This document shows positions 15,446 through 27,521 of a stretch of DNA of 51,685 nucleotides, piece by piece (the first letter of the stretch is position 1; every line of letters begins with the position of its first letter). The notes under the pieces are model-generated. The model was not told where the DNA came from. It did no database searches and saw nothing but the letters and a program-made list of their open reading frames with translations. Source of the stretch: Paraglomus occultum (Eukaryota > Glomeromycota > Glomeromycetes > Paraglomerales > Paraglomeraceae); contig CAJVPJ010000061.1 in the NCBI GenBank assembly GCA_910592205.1, forward strand, positions 1 through 51,685, written 5' to 3'. The translations under genes were made by a program, and so were the position numbers.

Positions 15446-15849
15446 ATTTCTTTGCTCTGTTCGTATGATAAAATAAAACTGGGTATTAGTATTATTTTTT
15501 ATTTTGATTTAGTCCCGTGATAGATGGGAAGTTTGTGTAATATACAACGATCGGCAGATTTAAGTATAGTTTAAACAACATCTAATGAGCGAGTAAGCTA
15601 TCCACTTCTCGAATCTTAACCGTCCGGTAAACTAATTATAATGTGGTCAATCGCAGAGTTGGTGGAAACAATACACAGTGCCAAGCTTATTGCAGATTTT
15701 GCGACAAGTATTCATATTCTAAAACCGCAAAGAAGGAAACTCTTTATTCGTGTTTCGCGCAAATATTTGTTCAAGCAGGAATACGGGATGTCTATCGATT
15801 TACACATTACTCATTAAGATTATTATTAAAGGACAATATCCAGAATAAA
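15446..15849. other. Intergenic spacer
   Basis: 404 bases between the eIF2B gamma start and the PWP2 stop, presumably the eIF2B gamma promoter. It contains a small plus-strand ORF (15643..15867) that overlaps the PWP2 last exon and is judged spurious. Confidence 0.55.
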
Positions 15850-18800
15850 TTATTTCTGCTCTATTAATCTCGTGTCCAAGCGATGCAGGTCGCTTGCAGT
15901 AATCAGATATTCCATCAAATACGTATTCTCATCACACCTGCAAATAAAAACGCGTTCGTATTAGAATAAAGCGTGTACTCGACAAAACCATTGACGAGAA
16001 TTCGAGGACTAGCTACTTACATTTTCCCAATATCTTCCAACACTTTCGTAACACATCTACTCAAGCTTCTCAACCCAATCGTAAATTCAGATAACCGTGT
16101 TCTCAGATAACCACCATGACTTTTGACAATCTCTCTGATCCATAGCAAATGAAACTCGACATGCGGGGTCGTTTCCATGCTTATTGCTATGAACTTTATC
16201 AATTTGTCTAAATATATCTGCGGTATCTCTTTTACCACAAACGAAACATCTGACGGTGGAATTGATTCGTAAACTTTTTGTATTAAATAAGATTCATTAA
16301 GCCTAAACGCCATTACGAGTGACTTGAGATAGTCGGTCGATGAAAGGGTTGACAGAATAGAGGACGGAGTAATGGTAATGTCGAGATTGAACGGATCGAA
16401 TAAAAGTGTTTCGTCTAATGAGTATATTAACAGTCCTTCGGTTGATGCTGCTGCCCACGAGCGTCCAGTTGGCGAAAATCGAACACACTTGGTGCGCACT
16501 TCTGGCATTGTCTTTCTGACTGACAGGTCACCTGTCTGAATACCTGGAAGCGATTTGTCAATACGATCTTCTAAATCGCTGAGATCTCCCGCTTCATCAA
16601 TCAGTTCTTTTGGTCCCGCTTCCGTCATATTTTTACTATTAAGAAATTCCATGACCCCGTCTAATGATCTATTTCTAGATATGGTAAACTTTTTGATCAA
16701 TAGTGCCGTCCTCACTTCGTACACGCAAACGTATTTGCTGTTTCCTCCAGCCAATATACACGATCCATCAGCAGTATATGAAAGACTATTGAATGCTTTT
16801 CCCGAGGTAGAATTGGCAGCCGTGGTCCTATCGCCTACTTTTCTCCCTCCGCTGATATCCTTTCTTCCTTCAGCGGTCCCAACCTGCGTTCCTCTTTCCA
16901 CATCCCAGAATGCAACCTGCCCGTCCAGTGTGCTACACGCTAACTGTCTTCCATCCGGTTTAAATGCAATTGCCAATACGTCAGAAGTATGTCTGAACAC
17001 TTCTACATTCTTGCTCCTTCCAAATATGTCCCACGTTCTGGCAGTATAGTCCCACGAAGATGATGCAAGAAGTGTCCCATTTGGACTAAAGGCCAGTCCG
17101 CTAATAGGACCTTCATGTCCGCTAAGAATGTCCAACAATTTTCCCGTTTGCACAGACCATACGTACATTTCAAATGTATCCATCGATCCTGCACATATGA
17201 TCTCTCCAGATGGATCCACACATAGACAGGTAAACTGTATAGGCGAAGGAGTGGTGAACGTTCTAAAATTACGATATCTTATCAAATCGAACGCTCTCAC
17301 CGTGCCATCAAGTGAAGAAGAGAACACGACTTGTCCATTTTTGGCAAATTCTACTTGGGTTATCGCTGATGAATGTTCAGTGAACGTGACAAAGCAGAAA
17401 CCAGAAATGGTGTTCCAGAGTTTGAGTTTACCGTCATCCGCGCCAGTGGCTATTGTCTGCGAGTCGGGCGAATATGAGAGTGTATTCATGTCGTAGTAGT
17501 GTCCTTGCTGTTTGAGGACGTAAGATTCCGACTGCCATTCCCAGACGAGGAGTTGAGATTGTTTAGACGAGCCGAACGCCAACCATTCCGAAGATTTGTT
17601 TATTGCAAGTGAAGTTATTTTCGTCTGCGAGATGCTGAGACGTAAACGCGTGGATGGGGTGGGATGTGATACCATCAAGAAACGTAGTTTTAAAAAAAAA
17701 CAGTGCGAAAAAAAAAGCGAATTGTAAATGAAAATTATGTAATGATTTATATAGGGCAAATACCAATTTGTAAATATAACATCTTATGGTCTTACCTCAA
17801 GGTATGTATGTTATTAAAGTCTGGCATCTCCCATATGCCAAATATACCCGATTGGAATCCAACGACAAGTAACCGTGATTCGACGTGATACTCTACACAG
17901 ACGACTCGAATACTTGTTGTATTAAAAAAGTGCTTAGATGCAGTCACCCATCGCTTTGTTGCAGCCTGTGTCTCTTTCACACCATCTGTATCAATGTCCA
18001 TGATATGTTCATCAGCCGACTCTTTAGGCACCGTATATTTTCTTACAAATAACGCTCCATCGCGACCTACAGTATATATCTAGGTGGATGAACATTGAGT
18101 CAGCGATAACTGATCCTGGCTAGTAACTATTTGAATGACTACATACCGTTTTTTGATTTTTGGTAAAAAATGCGCCAACCACAGTGTCTTTATGCCCGGA
18201 TAAGACGGTTTTTGTAAAGCCTTCAATTGGATTTACTGAATAAATTCTTGCTGTCATATCCTTTGAACAAGATATGAAATATCTACCAGCATTTCATTTG
18301 TATAGAAAAGTGAATAAAATTATTCAATGACATATTTAACTTTTTGAGTTCATGTTGCTTACTGTGAATCTCCACTCCATGTCACTCCAACTACATCGTC
18401 ATAATGTCCTGTGTATTTCCTATGCAGCACAAATGGAGCGAATTCTTTATTGAATCCAGGTGATTTCCATACTTCAATGTACTTTTCATGCGTGACTGCA
18501 AAGAACCTTCATTCGTGGCAAAGAGAATTAAGAATAATAACGAACCGGAAATCGTTTAAACGCGACGTATTAGGATACTTTCCATCTGGAGAGAATTTGA
18601 CGTCTGTAACGCCCATTCCAAAGTTAAATTTATGCAGCACTACTCGACGTGGGTAGTTTACTAACAAAACTCGGCCATCTAGATGATCCTCTGCGTTAGC
18701 ATTTATCGTCGTTATGAAATCAGAGAAGAAGAGGAGGAGGAGGATATTGTTGAACGTTAGGTCTACCTTCATCTACGCTTAGTAAAATCGCAGCATTCGG

Positions 18801-19219
18801 AGAAAGTGCTATTCTACGAATGTTCTTCTGATTCTCAAACGGAAGGGTGATTGATTTATTGCTATTAATCAACGAATAGAGAGTCGGGACGAGTGAAATA
18901 AGCAAATAGGCTTGATCCGCCAGACATGACAGCAAACTTGTTTGATTGATTTGCAATCCATGGTATTTATCAAAAATCAAAACATTTTTGCGATCGATCT
19001 TACTTTACAAGATCAAAGACAGACACTCGATTCCCAACCGGACTCAATATCGAATTTCCATCTGGAGTGAATACCAGATTCCCTTGGGTATACACCGTTC
19101 CCAACAAATTAGAGAACTTAAATGTCGAATGGCAAGAAGTGAAAAAAAGGTTTTATAAATTCATTGTGGTTGAATACAAATCGTAGATGATAATGGCTTA
19201 CTTTGAAATCTATCTTCAT
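15850..19219 (-). CDS. PWP2: Periodic tryptophan protein 2 (UTP-B, U3 snoRNP)
   Basis: WD40 protein of the UTP-B subcomplex of the small-subunit processome, needed for early 18S rRNA processing in the nucleolus. Nine exons were rebuilt, listed from the 3' end: 15850..15937, 16021..17634, 17796..18079, 18147..18282, 18363..18506, 18579..18690, 18767..18861, 19004..19116 and 19202..19219, giving 867 residues (yeast 923). The protein begins MKIDFK|FSNLLGTVYTQGN, with the first six codons on their own 18-base exon. PFENQKNIRRIALSPN, NYPRRVVLHKFNFG, EVWKSPGFNKEFAPF and SCSKDMTARIYSVNPIEGF are family signatures. Tandem WD40 blades (for example WNTISGFCFVTFTEHSSAIT) follow. The C-terminal Utp12-like region ends in LEDIGKMCDENTYLMEYLIT. 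The 77 bases starting 30 bases upstream of the ATG are duplicated exactly at the window end. Confidence 0.96.
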
Positions 19220-19248
19220 TTAGGCAAAGACGTAAGAAAAAAATTTTT

Positions 19249-19325
19249 TCTACTGTATTCTTAATTGGGTGATAGTCAGGTGACAAAGATGATGATAATC
19301 TGCGACGCCAAAGGCATAATATAAT
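19249..19325. repeat. 77-bp exact repeat, internal copy
   Basis: Identical over all 77 bases to 51609..51685, the last bases of the window. Identity stops one base to the left (T at 19248, C at 51608). It lies in the PWP2 upstream region. No inverted structure or coding content is seen in it. Confidence 0.97.
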
Positions 19326-20359
19326 AGTATAACTGACAACCAGACTTGACATAGACACGTAATCGATGCGTCCGCATATTCCACTGGTCTGTGGGAGACT
19401 TTGTAATATTACAGGCCATTACCTTTTGCGTCTTTTCCCATGAGGAAAATAATGTGGATGACCGTAATTAAAGCAATTTTATAATAAGAACTTTATGCCT
19501 TTACTATTCTCTGGAAATGAAAAATCTCTCTGAAGACAGGGCTGATAAGTAAAATTATGTCTACAAGTTTTTCGTACACAATCGTGCGCGCCAGCTCTAC
19601 TGTATCTCACAATAACGATTTCTCAAAATTGTATTCGAAATTTGAATCTAGTAATCAGGTAGATTGATACTCGTTTACCAGGAATTACTGCTTACACCTT
19701 CGCTTGTGTCTTACTATAGTCCGTAATAATTACGCCTCCGTACATTATTAAATAATTAATGCCATATGCTCGTTCTACGTATGTTAGTAGGCGGTATGAT
19801 CTTGGACCTGCTAGTTTTGTTGACTGAGGCGGCATGCACGTCGCCATCATTGGTAAGTAAATAGTAAGATGATTAGACGGCCATCCCTTGGCGTATAACT
19901 ATACTGCTCCATTATCTAGGAGCTTTTATACACCGAGCTCAAATATAAATATTCACAACGCCGTCGAGGCATTTTTTGAATATGGTCTAAATATCAAATC
20001 AGTAAATATAAACTTATCAGTCATGAAATGTTTGGCTGGTATGGAACTTGCCGCAGCAAATTTGCCAAGCAATTTCAAATATAGAGTGAGAAAAGACAAT
20101 TACATTTGTCAGCAATATTTTAGATTAATATCTGTCCTTGGATTAATAAATTTAATGAATTCATATCCTGGTTTGCAGCGTTGTAATTTGACTGTGAAAA
20201 ACGACACAATATAAACAACATCCCTTACATATGCGACCCAATATACATGAGGACAAGTGAAAGTGACAGGAATGTTTTGAAGATGCGTAACCAGTAGAGC
20301 CATTGGTAAATTACACATAAATAAATTAGTACTCGTAGCTGCGCAACTATGCAACAGGG

Positions 20360-20508
20360 GATGTGTCACTGTTAAACCTATATTACGGGTGAGCTATTAA
20401 ACCTTGATTACGGGTGATGTGTCACTATTAAACCTTTATTACGGGTGATGTGTCATTATTAAACCTATATTACAGGTGATTGTGTCACTATTAAACCTAA
20501 TCGAACAA
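20360..20508 (+). repeat. 31-bp minisatellite
   Basis: About four and a half units, each holding a GTGTCACTATTAAACCT block and a TTACGGGTGAT block. Units 1, 3 and 4 are 31 bases, unit 2 is shortened to about 25 bases, and the last unit decays after AAACCTA. Confidence 0.85.
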
Positions 20509-21114
20509 TGTTGTTCACCGCCTAGCATCCCTATTTCCCGAAATATGACGGATATTTCTTTTTGCTTTATTTTCCTCCGGACCATTGCGATTATACTATT
20601 TTTATTGCTGTAACAAACAAACGCTCTGCTTGCTGTCTCTGAACAATTTGTAAGTAGAACATGCTACCGTCGATTGCAAATAGCGTAATAGATAAACTTG
20701 CAGATGCTAATTGTTGTGGTTCCTTTGTTATAAGATTTCTTTATCATTTTGACAAGGGATATGGGAGCCAATGATATTTCAGTGCCACGTACGGTGATGT
20801 ATATTATCATCAGTTGTATTAATTAGACTATTCTATTTCGAGTCATTTTGATCACCTCTTTCGCCTCTGGTATTCTAAATTTGAAATGACTTATCTATCG
20901 ATGTTTGGTTTATCACCAGCAGACTGTTGCATTTTTTGGAGAAATAGTAGCTTCTAAGCGTTTAATATTGGTACCATTACTTCGAACACCTAATTCGTAG
21001 TTATCGAATCACTTTAATTCGCAACGTTGATTTTTGAATCGGCAGTCAGCCATTCGTGGTTAAGTGTGAAAGCCAGCGGTTTACGAATAATGTACATGCA
21101 TAAATAAGCAACTA

Positions 21115-21305
21115 CAGTGGGACCTCCCTAAGTGCAAACCCCCCAAGTGCAACTACTAAGTTTGATCCCTCTAAGTGCAAAGTCTGGTTCAGTCCCAAGT
21201 TTATAAGCTATATAAGCATTTCACCCTCCATAAGTGCAATATCTCTCTAAGTGCAAGTTTCATCAGTTTTTCCTATGTCTCCCGTCGAGTTGCACTTAGA
21301 AAAGT
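21115..21305. mobile_element. Pogo/Tigger-like element end with iterated AAGTGCAA
   Basis: Begins CAGTGGGACCTCCC after TA, a form seen at ends of pogo/Tigger-type DNA transposons. AAGTGCAA occurs five times in direct orientation (21130, 21145, 21173, 21232, 21249) and once inverted (TTGCACTT at 21290). No transposase is present, so this is a solo end or short non-autonomous element. The family assignment is inference. Confidence 0.5.
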
Positions 21306-23172
21306 CTGTTATCGCTATAAAAAACTTTTTTGGGGGCATCTAAAGCAACGTCTTAACTTTACTGGGGGGTTTAGCATAAATCAATATTACTTTTTTAAGC
21401 TAAACTGTTTAGAGAAAAAAAAAACCTTATATTTAGCACTTAGTTTTATAATTTAGGATTGGCTGTACGTAATTGTGTAATATTCATTTGGTGACACATT
21501 CGTATAACGTATAATAAAAATTGTTTAAGTTGTATTTAACCATTCTTTTTAACCTGTTATATTTGATCCTTTTTGAGCTTTTATATCACTTAATAAGTTT
21601 ATCTTGATTACATCAACTTACGCTTTCATGTAGCAATATTACCAATTGGACTCAACACATAAAATAAAGATGGTACGAATAATTAGACAATTAACTTTTT
21701 ATATTATTACTGATAAATTTACACTCTAACATTGAATCTGTATCAAATTTAAACCTAAAATTGTTATCAATCTTTGTTAATTACAAATCTTATTATGTTG
21801 CAAGTATATGCAAGTTTTATAATGTGGAGTAAAACCTTTTTACTGGAAAGGAGAAAAATTACCTTAAACTAATAACACTTGCACTGTCAGGTCACAGAAC
21901 ACGCAAGCATTCATCAGTTTGCTATTGTTTTTATTATAACATTTGCTAGCCTGACTAATTGTAGATTGACATGCTACTCATGTTTTCTATGTCAATTAGA
22001 TGGTATTTTTATCAGAGCACAAGTTATTCTTCCGCAAAATTCTGAGATTCAAAACATTCCGATAATCATAAAATTGTCTTTTATTTAGTCTTTTTTGGAA
22101 GCGGTATTGTTCCAAACAGTTTTTTGGATTGATATTACAGGCCGAATTTTTTGATATACAAATGTATTACATTATAAATAAAAATAAAGTTAGTTAAATA
22201 CGCAGAAAAAAACTTTATCAACTCTATTGTATTTTGTCCTCAGTCACAAAATTCAACAATTCAAAAACAATAAAGAAATTTTAACTTTCTATTTCAAGAC
22301 ATTAAAGTATTATATCTCTCGCTGCTATTGATGCAAACGCTACGTAATAGACTTAATTAGTTTTACTATTTACGTCACTCAAAGCCTTTTTCGTTTGTGA
22401 TTGCCCTTGGCTTGTTTTATGGAAAGAGAAAAGAAAAAAAGAGATACCAACAACAAATTCTAATTTGGTAATGCTAGATAAGGAAAAATTGTACAGCCGA
22501 GAGAATATCTTAATCTCTTTCGCTCAATGAAATCATAATTCCAACCGAATTGAGTAATTTACTTTGATTATCAGATTTCTTTTCCAAGCCGTTGTGTTAC
22601 AATTATTCCTCTTGAGAAAATGAAGATTGAATATAATTCGATTATCAATTTCGACAAAAGAATTTCTTTTTCTCCTGCACCCGCAGCGTCAATGAAGTTT
22701 TCTCACCGTAAAAATGGCATCGGAGATTTAGAATAATTTAATATAAATAATTTTCCGTGGCGTTAGATCATACATTTCCATTGTTTCGGCTTTATCCTCA
22801 TATTATTTGTTTAAAGCATGACATCTAGACTGCGTTAATAATTCTCGTATTTGACCCCGACGGCTCATTGGTTGTCGGTCGAACCAGTGGGTGAGCATTG
22901 ATCAATCTTGTGCGTCAGACACATTGATAAAAACTCCGTACTCCGAATATAATAGTTAATTAAACACAGGTAATTATACATATGAATGGGAAGACTTTTC
23001 ATTGGATCAACCAGAAATTAAGTAATTTGATCGCCGAACGCAATAACAAGTGTCCGATGAAGAGTCAAGATGATGGCCAATATTAGTAACTAGCCGAAGG
23101 AGTACTTGCTGCAACTGTGGAGATGACCGTAACGACGGGGAAAGTGTGTATATTGCCATTGCCATTTTACTC

Positions 23173-23406
23173 TCAATGACGAGATCTTGCATAGAATAAC
23201 ATCAATTTCAAATCATCTGCTTTACTGGGAATGGTATAAACTTTTTTCTTTTTTTCGCCCAACTTAAAATATACCCAATAATATTCGTTGATAGGGTTAC
23301 GAACATTGTTTTCGACCATCACACCATTGACGTATTTAACCGTTTCGGTTATCTCTTGTTCAGTTACACACTTTATTAGCATTACATACGAGGTTTTATA
23401 CGGCAT
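23173..23406 (-). CDS. Small hypothetical protein
   Basis: An ATG at 23406 opens a 77-codon frame. The predicted protein is mixed-charge and hydrophilic, with segments such as TEQEITETVKYVNGVMVEN and KKKKVYTIPSKADDLKL, and has no Cys cluster or membrane segment. I do not recognise a family. Its composition looks more protein-like than other short ORFs in the window, but it could be one exon of a larger or decayed gene. It is divergent from the methyltransferase, with about 520 bases between the starts. Confidence 0.35.
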   Translation of the reverse strand: MPYKTSYVMLIKCVTEQEITETVKYVNGVMVENNVRNPINEYYWVYFKLGEKKKKVYTIPSKADDLKLMLFYARSRH

Positions 23407-23924
23407 AACCACTGATGTCTTAGTCGACCACCAATAAATTTGAATCTACATACCGCATGTAGATACATATATTTGATGCCTAAAAATATTCTCTATTTTT
23501 GGTATTATTTACATCTTCCGTCATTATTTATTATATACACAATTGTGTTCTCTTTAACTACCACTACCCTATTATAATTAGCCTGTTGTCCTCCATTATC
23601 AACCCTTAATCATTATATCCCAATAAGCTCACAAACACCACCAAAGCAAACAATGATCATATCAACTACACATCAAACATTGGACCAATCCACTCAACCC
23701 CTACTCAACATGGATAAAACTAGGCTGTGCCCGCTTAACGACTGCTCTCCCCTTATCACTCTGGGAATCAAATTCCAATAACTTACATTCTTTTTTTACT
23801 CCCTTCACTCATTTTCTTTCTTTAATCTTTGAGACCAACTCAACCCCTCACCACTCCTTTCTTTACAACTTAATTCCTACTTACCCTTATCGCACCACTC
23901 AACCCCGACTATTTGCTAAAAAAA
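23407..23924 (+). promoter_or_regulatory. Pyrimidine-rich upstream region of methyltransferase gene
   Basis: The approximately 350 bases before the methyltransferase ATG are markedly C/T-rich on the plus strand (about 23560..23915), with repeated CACTC, CAACCCC and TTTCTT stretches. Such CT-rich leaders are common upstream of fungal start codons. No individual factor site can be named. Confidence 0.4.
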
Positions 23925-25060
23925 ATGAATCAAGAACAGCCTACCGTCGATTCAAACGATATTGGCAGCAATATCCGGAACAGCGACAAGTTCTTTACTG
24001 ACGCTGGAGATATCGACAACAACATATATAACAGCAGTGAAGCTATCGATTCATTTTCTCCTTTTTCACACTCGGATAACATGTCCCCTACGAATGAAAA
24101 CTCCGCAGCCAGCCCGTCACCGACAGAGGACGATTACAGCGACGATACAGTGCCCGAGACTCTACCACAACTAAACGATGTAGTCGAAAACAATAACGAG
24201 GTAGAAACTCTGAGTCAGCACCTGATCAAACATATTTGGAACAATAACTTTTCGGCTCCCGTTGGCCGAACTTTAGAAAACGGTGCAACTGTCCTAGATG
24301 TAGGCTGTGGGACCGGAGCTTGGCTGCTGGATATGGCAGAAACTTATTCCAAGTCTAAGTTTTATGGCGTTGATTTGCTTCACGCTTTTGGATCACAGAT
24401 CCCAACCAACGTCACCTTCGTCAGAGGCGATATTCTTGCGGGATTACCATTTCCCGACAACAGCTTCGACTTTGTCACGCAACGATTCTTGTCGATGAGA
24501 TTTTCTGACGATGAATGGAAGACGAAGGTGATAAATGAGTTGGTTCGAGTCACTAAACCAGGAGGATGGATCGAGTTGATGGAATGTGACATCGAACTTG
24601 TGAACTGTGGCAATGATACGAAGAGAATTATAGTAGCCTTGCAGCACTACTTGCATTCTAAACATGCTAACGAAAGATTGGCTCAGGAACTACACGAATA
24701 CTTGGCAGCGAACGATGAGTTGCAACAGATTGGAAGAGAAACTAGAGATATAGAAAGTGGAGGATCGACCATAATTGCGCAGCAAGTGAGTATACTCCCC
24801 TTGATCAGTACATCATTAACGGATATTTTATGATCAGTATATTTATTTATCATTCATTCGTTTCTTTACTTTACTACTCTAAATAGGCCCGTAACGACTA
24901 TGGTAATTTTCTCATGTCAATCCGCGATGACCTCGCCCAGTCCATGAGAATGAGCGACATCCATTATAGTGCGCTTTGGGAGGTGATCCATAATGAAATG
25001 AAGCGGCTGAACACGAAAAGACCTACGCATCGGGTTTTCGCGCAAAAGAAAGAATTGTAA
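23925..25060 (+). CDS. Class I SAM-dependent methyltransferase
   Basis: Two exons, 23925..24785 and 24887..25060 (GT-AG, phase 0), give 344 residues. The start is the ATG after an in-frame TTG. Residues 1-95 are acidic and Ser/Asn/Asp-rich, and probably disordered. The Rossmann methyltransferase core follows: motif I VLDVGCGTGAW (about 123-133), FYGVD (146-150), GDILAGLPFPDNSFDFV (about 168-184) and a post-motif block ELVRVTKPGGWIELME (205-220). This matches the Methyltransf_25/11-type family that is numerous in Rhizophagus and related to LaeA/TAM-type proteins. The substrate is unknown. The acidic tail before the fold recalls UMTA/LaeA-like proteins, but a role in secondary metabolism is not supported by the neighbours. 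Confidence 0.88.
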
Positions 25061-26055
25061 TTCTCAGACATCATTGTTACATCATTGTTCTTTCCACATA
25101 ACTCCACTAGTTTCTCAGTTTCTTTCCAGCCAATTCTTTCGTGTCCATTTATTTGCAATGGTTACATAAGTAAGGCTCTTTCTATAGGGTTTATGGCATA
25201 CAATAATTACGCTTTTTTATAATACGCATGGAAAACTTCTTCGGACTATGAGTTCAGTAATAATATTTATTATGGGAACAAGCTTATGGTTAAATTTTTT
25301 CTTTTCCGTTTAAGTAGCACAGATAAATAAAAAAAAATATGCTTAACACTAAATACAAATGAACATCCCGTGATTCTAATTTATCAATGACACGAATGGA
25401 ATAAACTATGCATCAGCCCATGTTTTCACCGACATGTAAACGAATCGGGGGGCAGATTACGTGCCAAAAAAGCCCATTCGGAAAAATGTCGGCGTGTCAA
25501 AACGGATATTTTTGGGTTGGCATGTGCATAATTTAAATCGAAAAAAAGAGTAATAATAATAATACCAATGATAATATGTATCAGACTATATGATATTTGA
25601 CGTCGTAATTGGTTCGTTTTAATCCGTTTCGAGGAAATTAATTGCATCGCTCAGAAACACTTATACAGGCGTATTACGCATCTGAAACCACTAATGCTGA
25701 TGCAGAAGTTTGTTAACTAAATTAAGTGGTTTAGCGATAACGTAGGAGAATTATTTAAAGTACCTTTTTGCAATGCTAAGACCACAGTAACAGCGTCTAT
25801 TTCGGGCTGTTAATGACGTAATTGCACAAAAAACAAACCATACGAATGATAGTCTTATATTACACAAGAAAACTTAATATTAACTGATTTGGACATCATG
25901 TGGATAACCCCATTCAAGCTTATCACTGATTAACAGGGTCATCGTATTACATATAAATGTCACCAATAAAAATTATACGATCCACATTACCCTTATCTGT
26001 CTCAACCAAAATTTTATTTCAATTTCTTCCCGTGCATCATTCCCATTTGCAGAAC
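25061..26055. other. Intergenic stretch
   Basis: About 1 kb between the methyltransferase stop and the chosen dehydrogenase ATG. From 25957 the dehydrogenase frame is open with an in-frame upstream ATG. No other gene is seen. Confidence 0.5.
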
Positions 26056-27521
26056 ATGCAAGCACTGACTTTTCACTCTCCGTATAATATTATTTATACG
26101 TCTACTTCGCGTCCGACTCTTTGTTCGCCTACCGATGCAATAGTACGAATTCGTTTCGCGGGTCTGTGCGGATCAGATCTTCACATTTATCGGGGTACTG
26201 AACCCGGTCCCGATAGAGGTACTGTTATGGGACATGAGTTTGTGGGCGTTGTGGCCGAGGTTGGGAGCAAAGTCGTCGGGATACAGGTTGGGGACAGGGT
26301 TGGAGGCGCATTTACTACCTGTTGTGGAAAGGTAAGAAAAGGATGTATACTATTCCCGAAATGCTTGTTAGAATATTCAAATCATTCATCCATGTCTCGA
26401 CGAAAAAGATATTTTTGTAATCATGTGCAACATGCTAATAAAATAGTGAACACGTGACTGAGACGCTTTGCATCAACTTCAAGTGTTACTACTGCACGCA
26501 CTCCCTCTCCTCGCGCTGCATCAACGGTCTTCTTCTCGGCTATGTGTCATCCACTGTCGGTCTTCACGGCACTCAATGTGAATACGTCCTAATTCCTAAT
26601 GCATCATCGTCATTATTCACCTGTCCACCATCGGTATCCGACATAGAAACTTTATTACTCGGAGATGTCTTGACCACAGGGTATCATTGTGCCTTGAATG
26701 GTATTGAGAACGTGCACGGGCTTCGAAAGGCACCGATGGATGAAGAGGCAGCACCGGCAAAGCAGAATAGAAAGGCTGATCTAGTCGTATTAATATTGGG
26801 ATGCGGCCCGGTGGGATTGATGGCCGTTGTTAGCGCGTTGTATCTGGGTATCGGTAAAGTGATTGCAGCAGATGCGGTGGAAGAAAGGGTACAGATGGCT
26901 AGAACGTATGGAGCAGAAGGGGTGAGACCGGATGCGGTGCGTGAGGCTGTGAGCAACTGTACGGATGGGCGAGGAGCGGATGTTATCCTCGAGGTATGTG
27001 TGTAATCGGTAGAAGGAGAAGGATATGAGGGCGGAAAAAGATTAGTGGGGTGTGATCTGCTCGTATGTTCGCGAATTGACAACTTGACATAATTCACTAT
27101 AGGCCGTGGGAAGTAATTCGGCATTGACATTAGCGCTTGAATTAGTTAGACCAGGAGGAGTAATATCAAGTGTCGGTGTCAATAACAGTGATACGTTTCC
27201 TTTCAGTCCAACGAGGTATTAACAATCTGTACTCTAATAACACAATTCCACTTACCATATGCTGTTGACGATCACCTGACAATAATTTTAATAACGTCTT
27301 ACAGTGCATATAACAAGAACGTAACGTTCAAGACAGGTCGATGTCCAGTAATGAGTCTTCTTCCTCAGGTCATGCCTTTAGTCCTGAGCAAGAAATATGA
27401 TCTGGAGAAAATAGTAACCCACCGGATGAAATTATCGGATGGAAATAAAGCTTATGAGATATTCGATAAGAAAACGGACGCGTGCATTAAAGTCGTATTT
27501 GAAGTTGGAGTGGAAGAATAA
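26056..27521 (+). CDS. Zinc-dependent MDR alcohol dehydrogenase-like protein
   Basis: Medium-chain dehydrogenase/reductase, predicted to oxidise an alcohol or polyol with NAD(P). Four exons, 26056..26331, 26484..26993, 27103..27215 and 27305..27521, give 371 residues. Catalytic zinc ligands are Cys38 (GLCGSDLH) and the His60-Glu61 pair (MGHEF). The structural-zinc cysteines lie at 90, 93, 96 and 104, with the spacing 3-3-8 found in alcohol dehydrogenase; the first intron splits this loop. The nucleotide-binding motif LGCGPVGLM lies at about 197-205. The protein ends in KVVFEVG. The substrate cannot be told from the sequence; formaldehyde, sorbitol or threonine dehydrogenase-like activities are all possible. 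An in-frame ATG at 25957 would add 33 residues. The start at 26056 matches the usual N-terminus of the family. Confidence 0.9.

Larger units (their letters stand above)
19220..23172. other. Gene-free stretch
   Basis: About 4 kb of AT-rich DNA. It holds the 77-bp repeat, a minisatellite (20360..20508) and an iterated-motif element end (21115..21305). ORFs such as 19888..20214 and 21175..21456 overlap these repeats or show no domain, and I do not regard them as genes. Confidence 0.55.

Noticed and set aside
16555-17049. Plus-strand ORF of 164 codons
   Set aside because: Antisense shadow of the PWP2 WD40 exon, where the minus strand carries clear WD40 homology.
20360-20508. Possible CRISPR array
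   Set aside because: Units are directly contiguous and imperfect, with no unique spacers, and the genome is eukaryotic.
22861-22920. GGTCGAACC resembling a tRNA B-box
   Set aside because: No acceptor or anticodon stem can be built around it.
26684-27130. Minus-strand ORF of 148 codons
   Set aside because: Antisense to dehydrogenase exons 2-3, including the Rossmann region.
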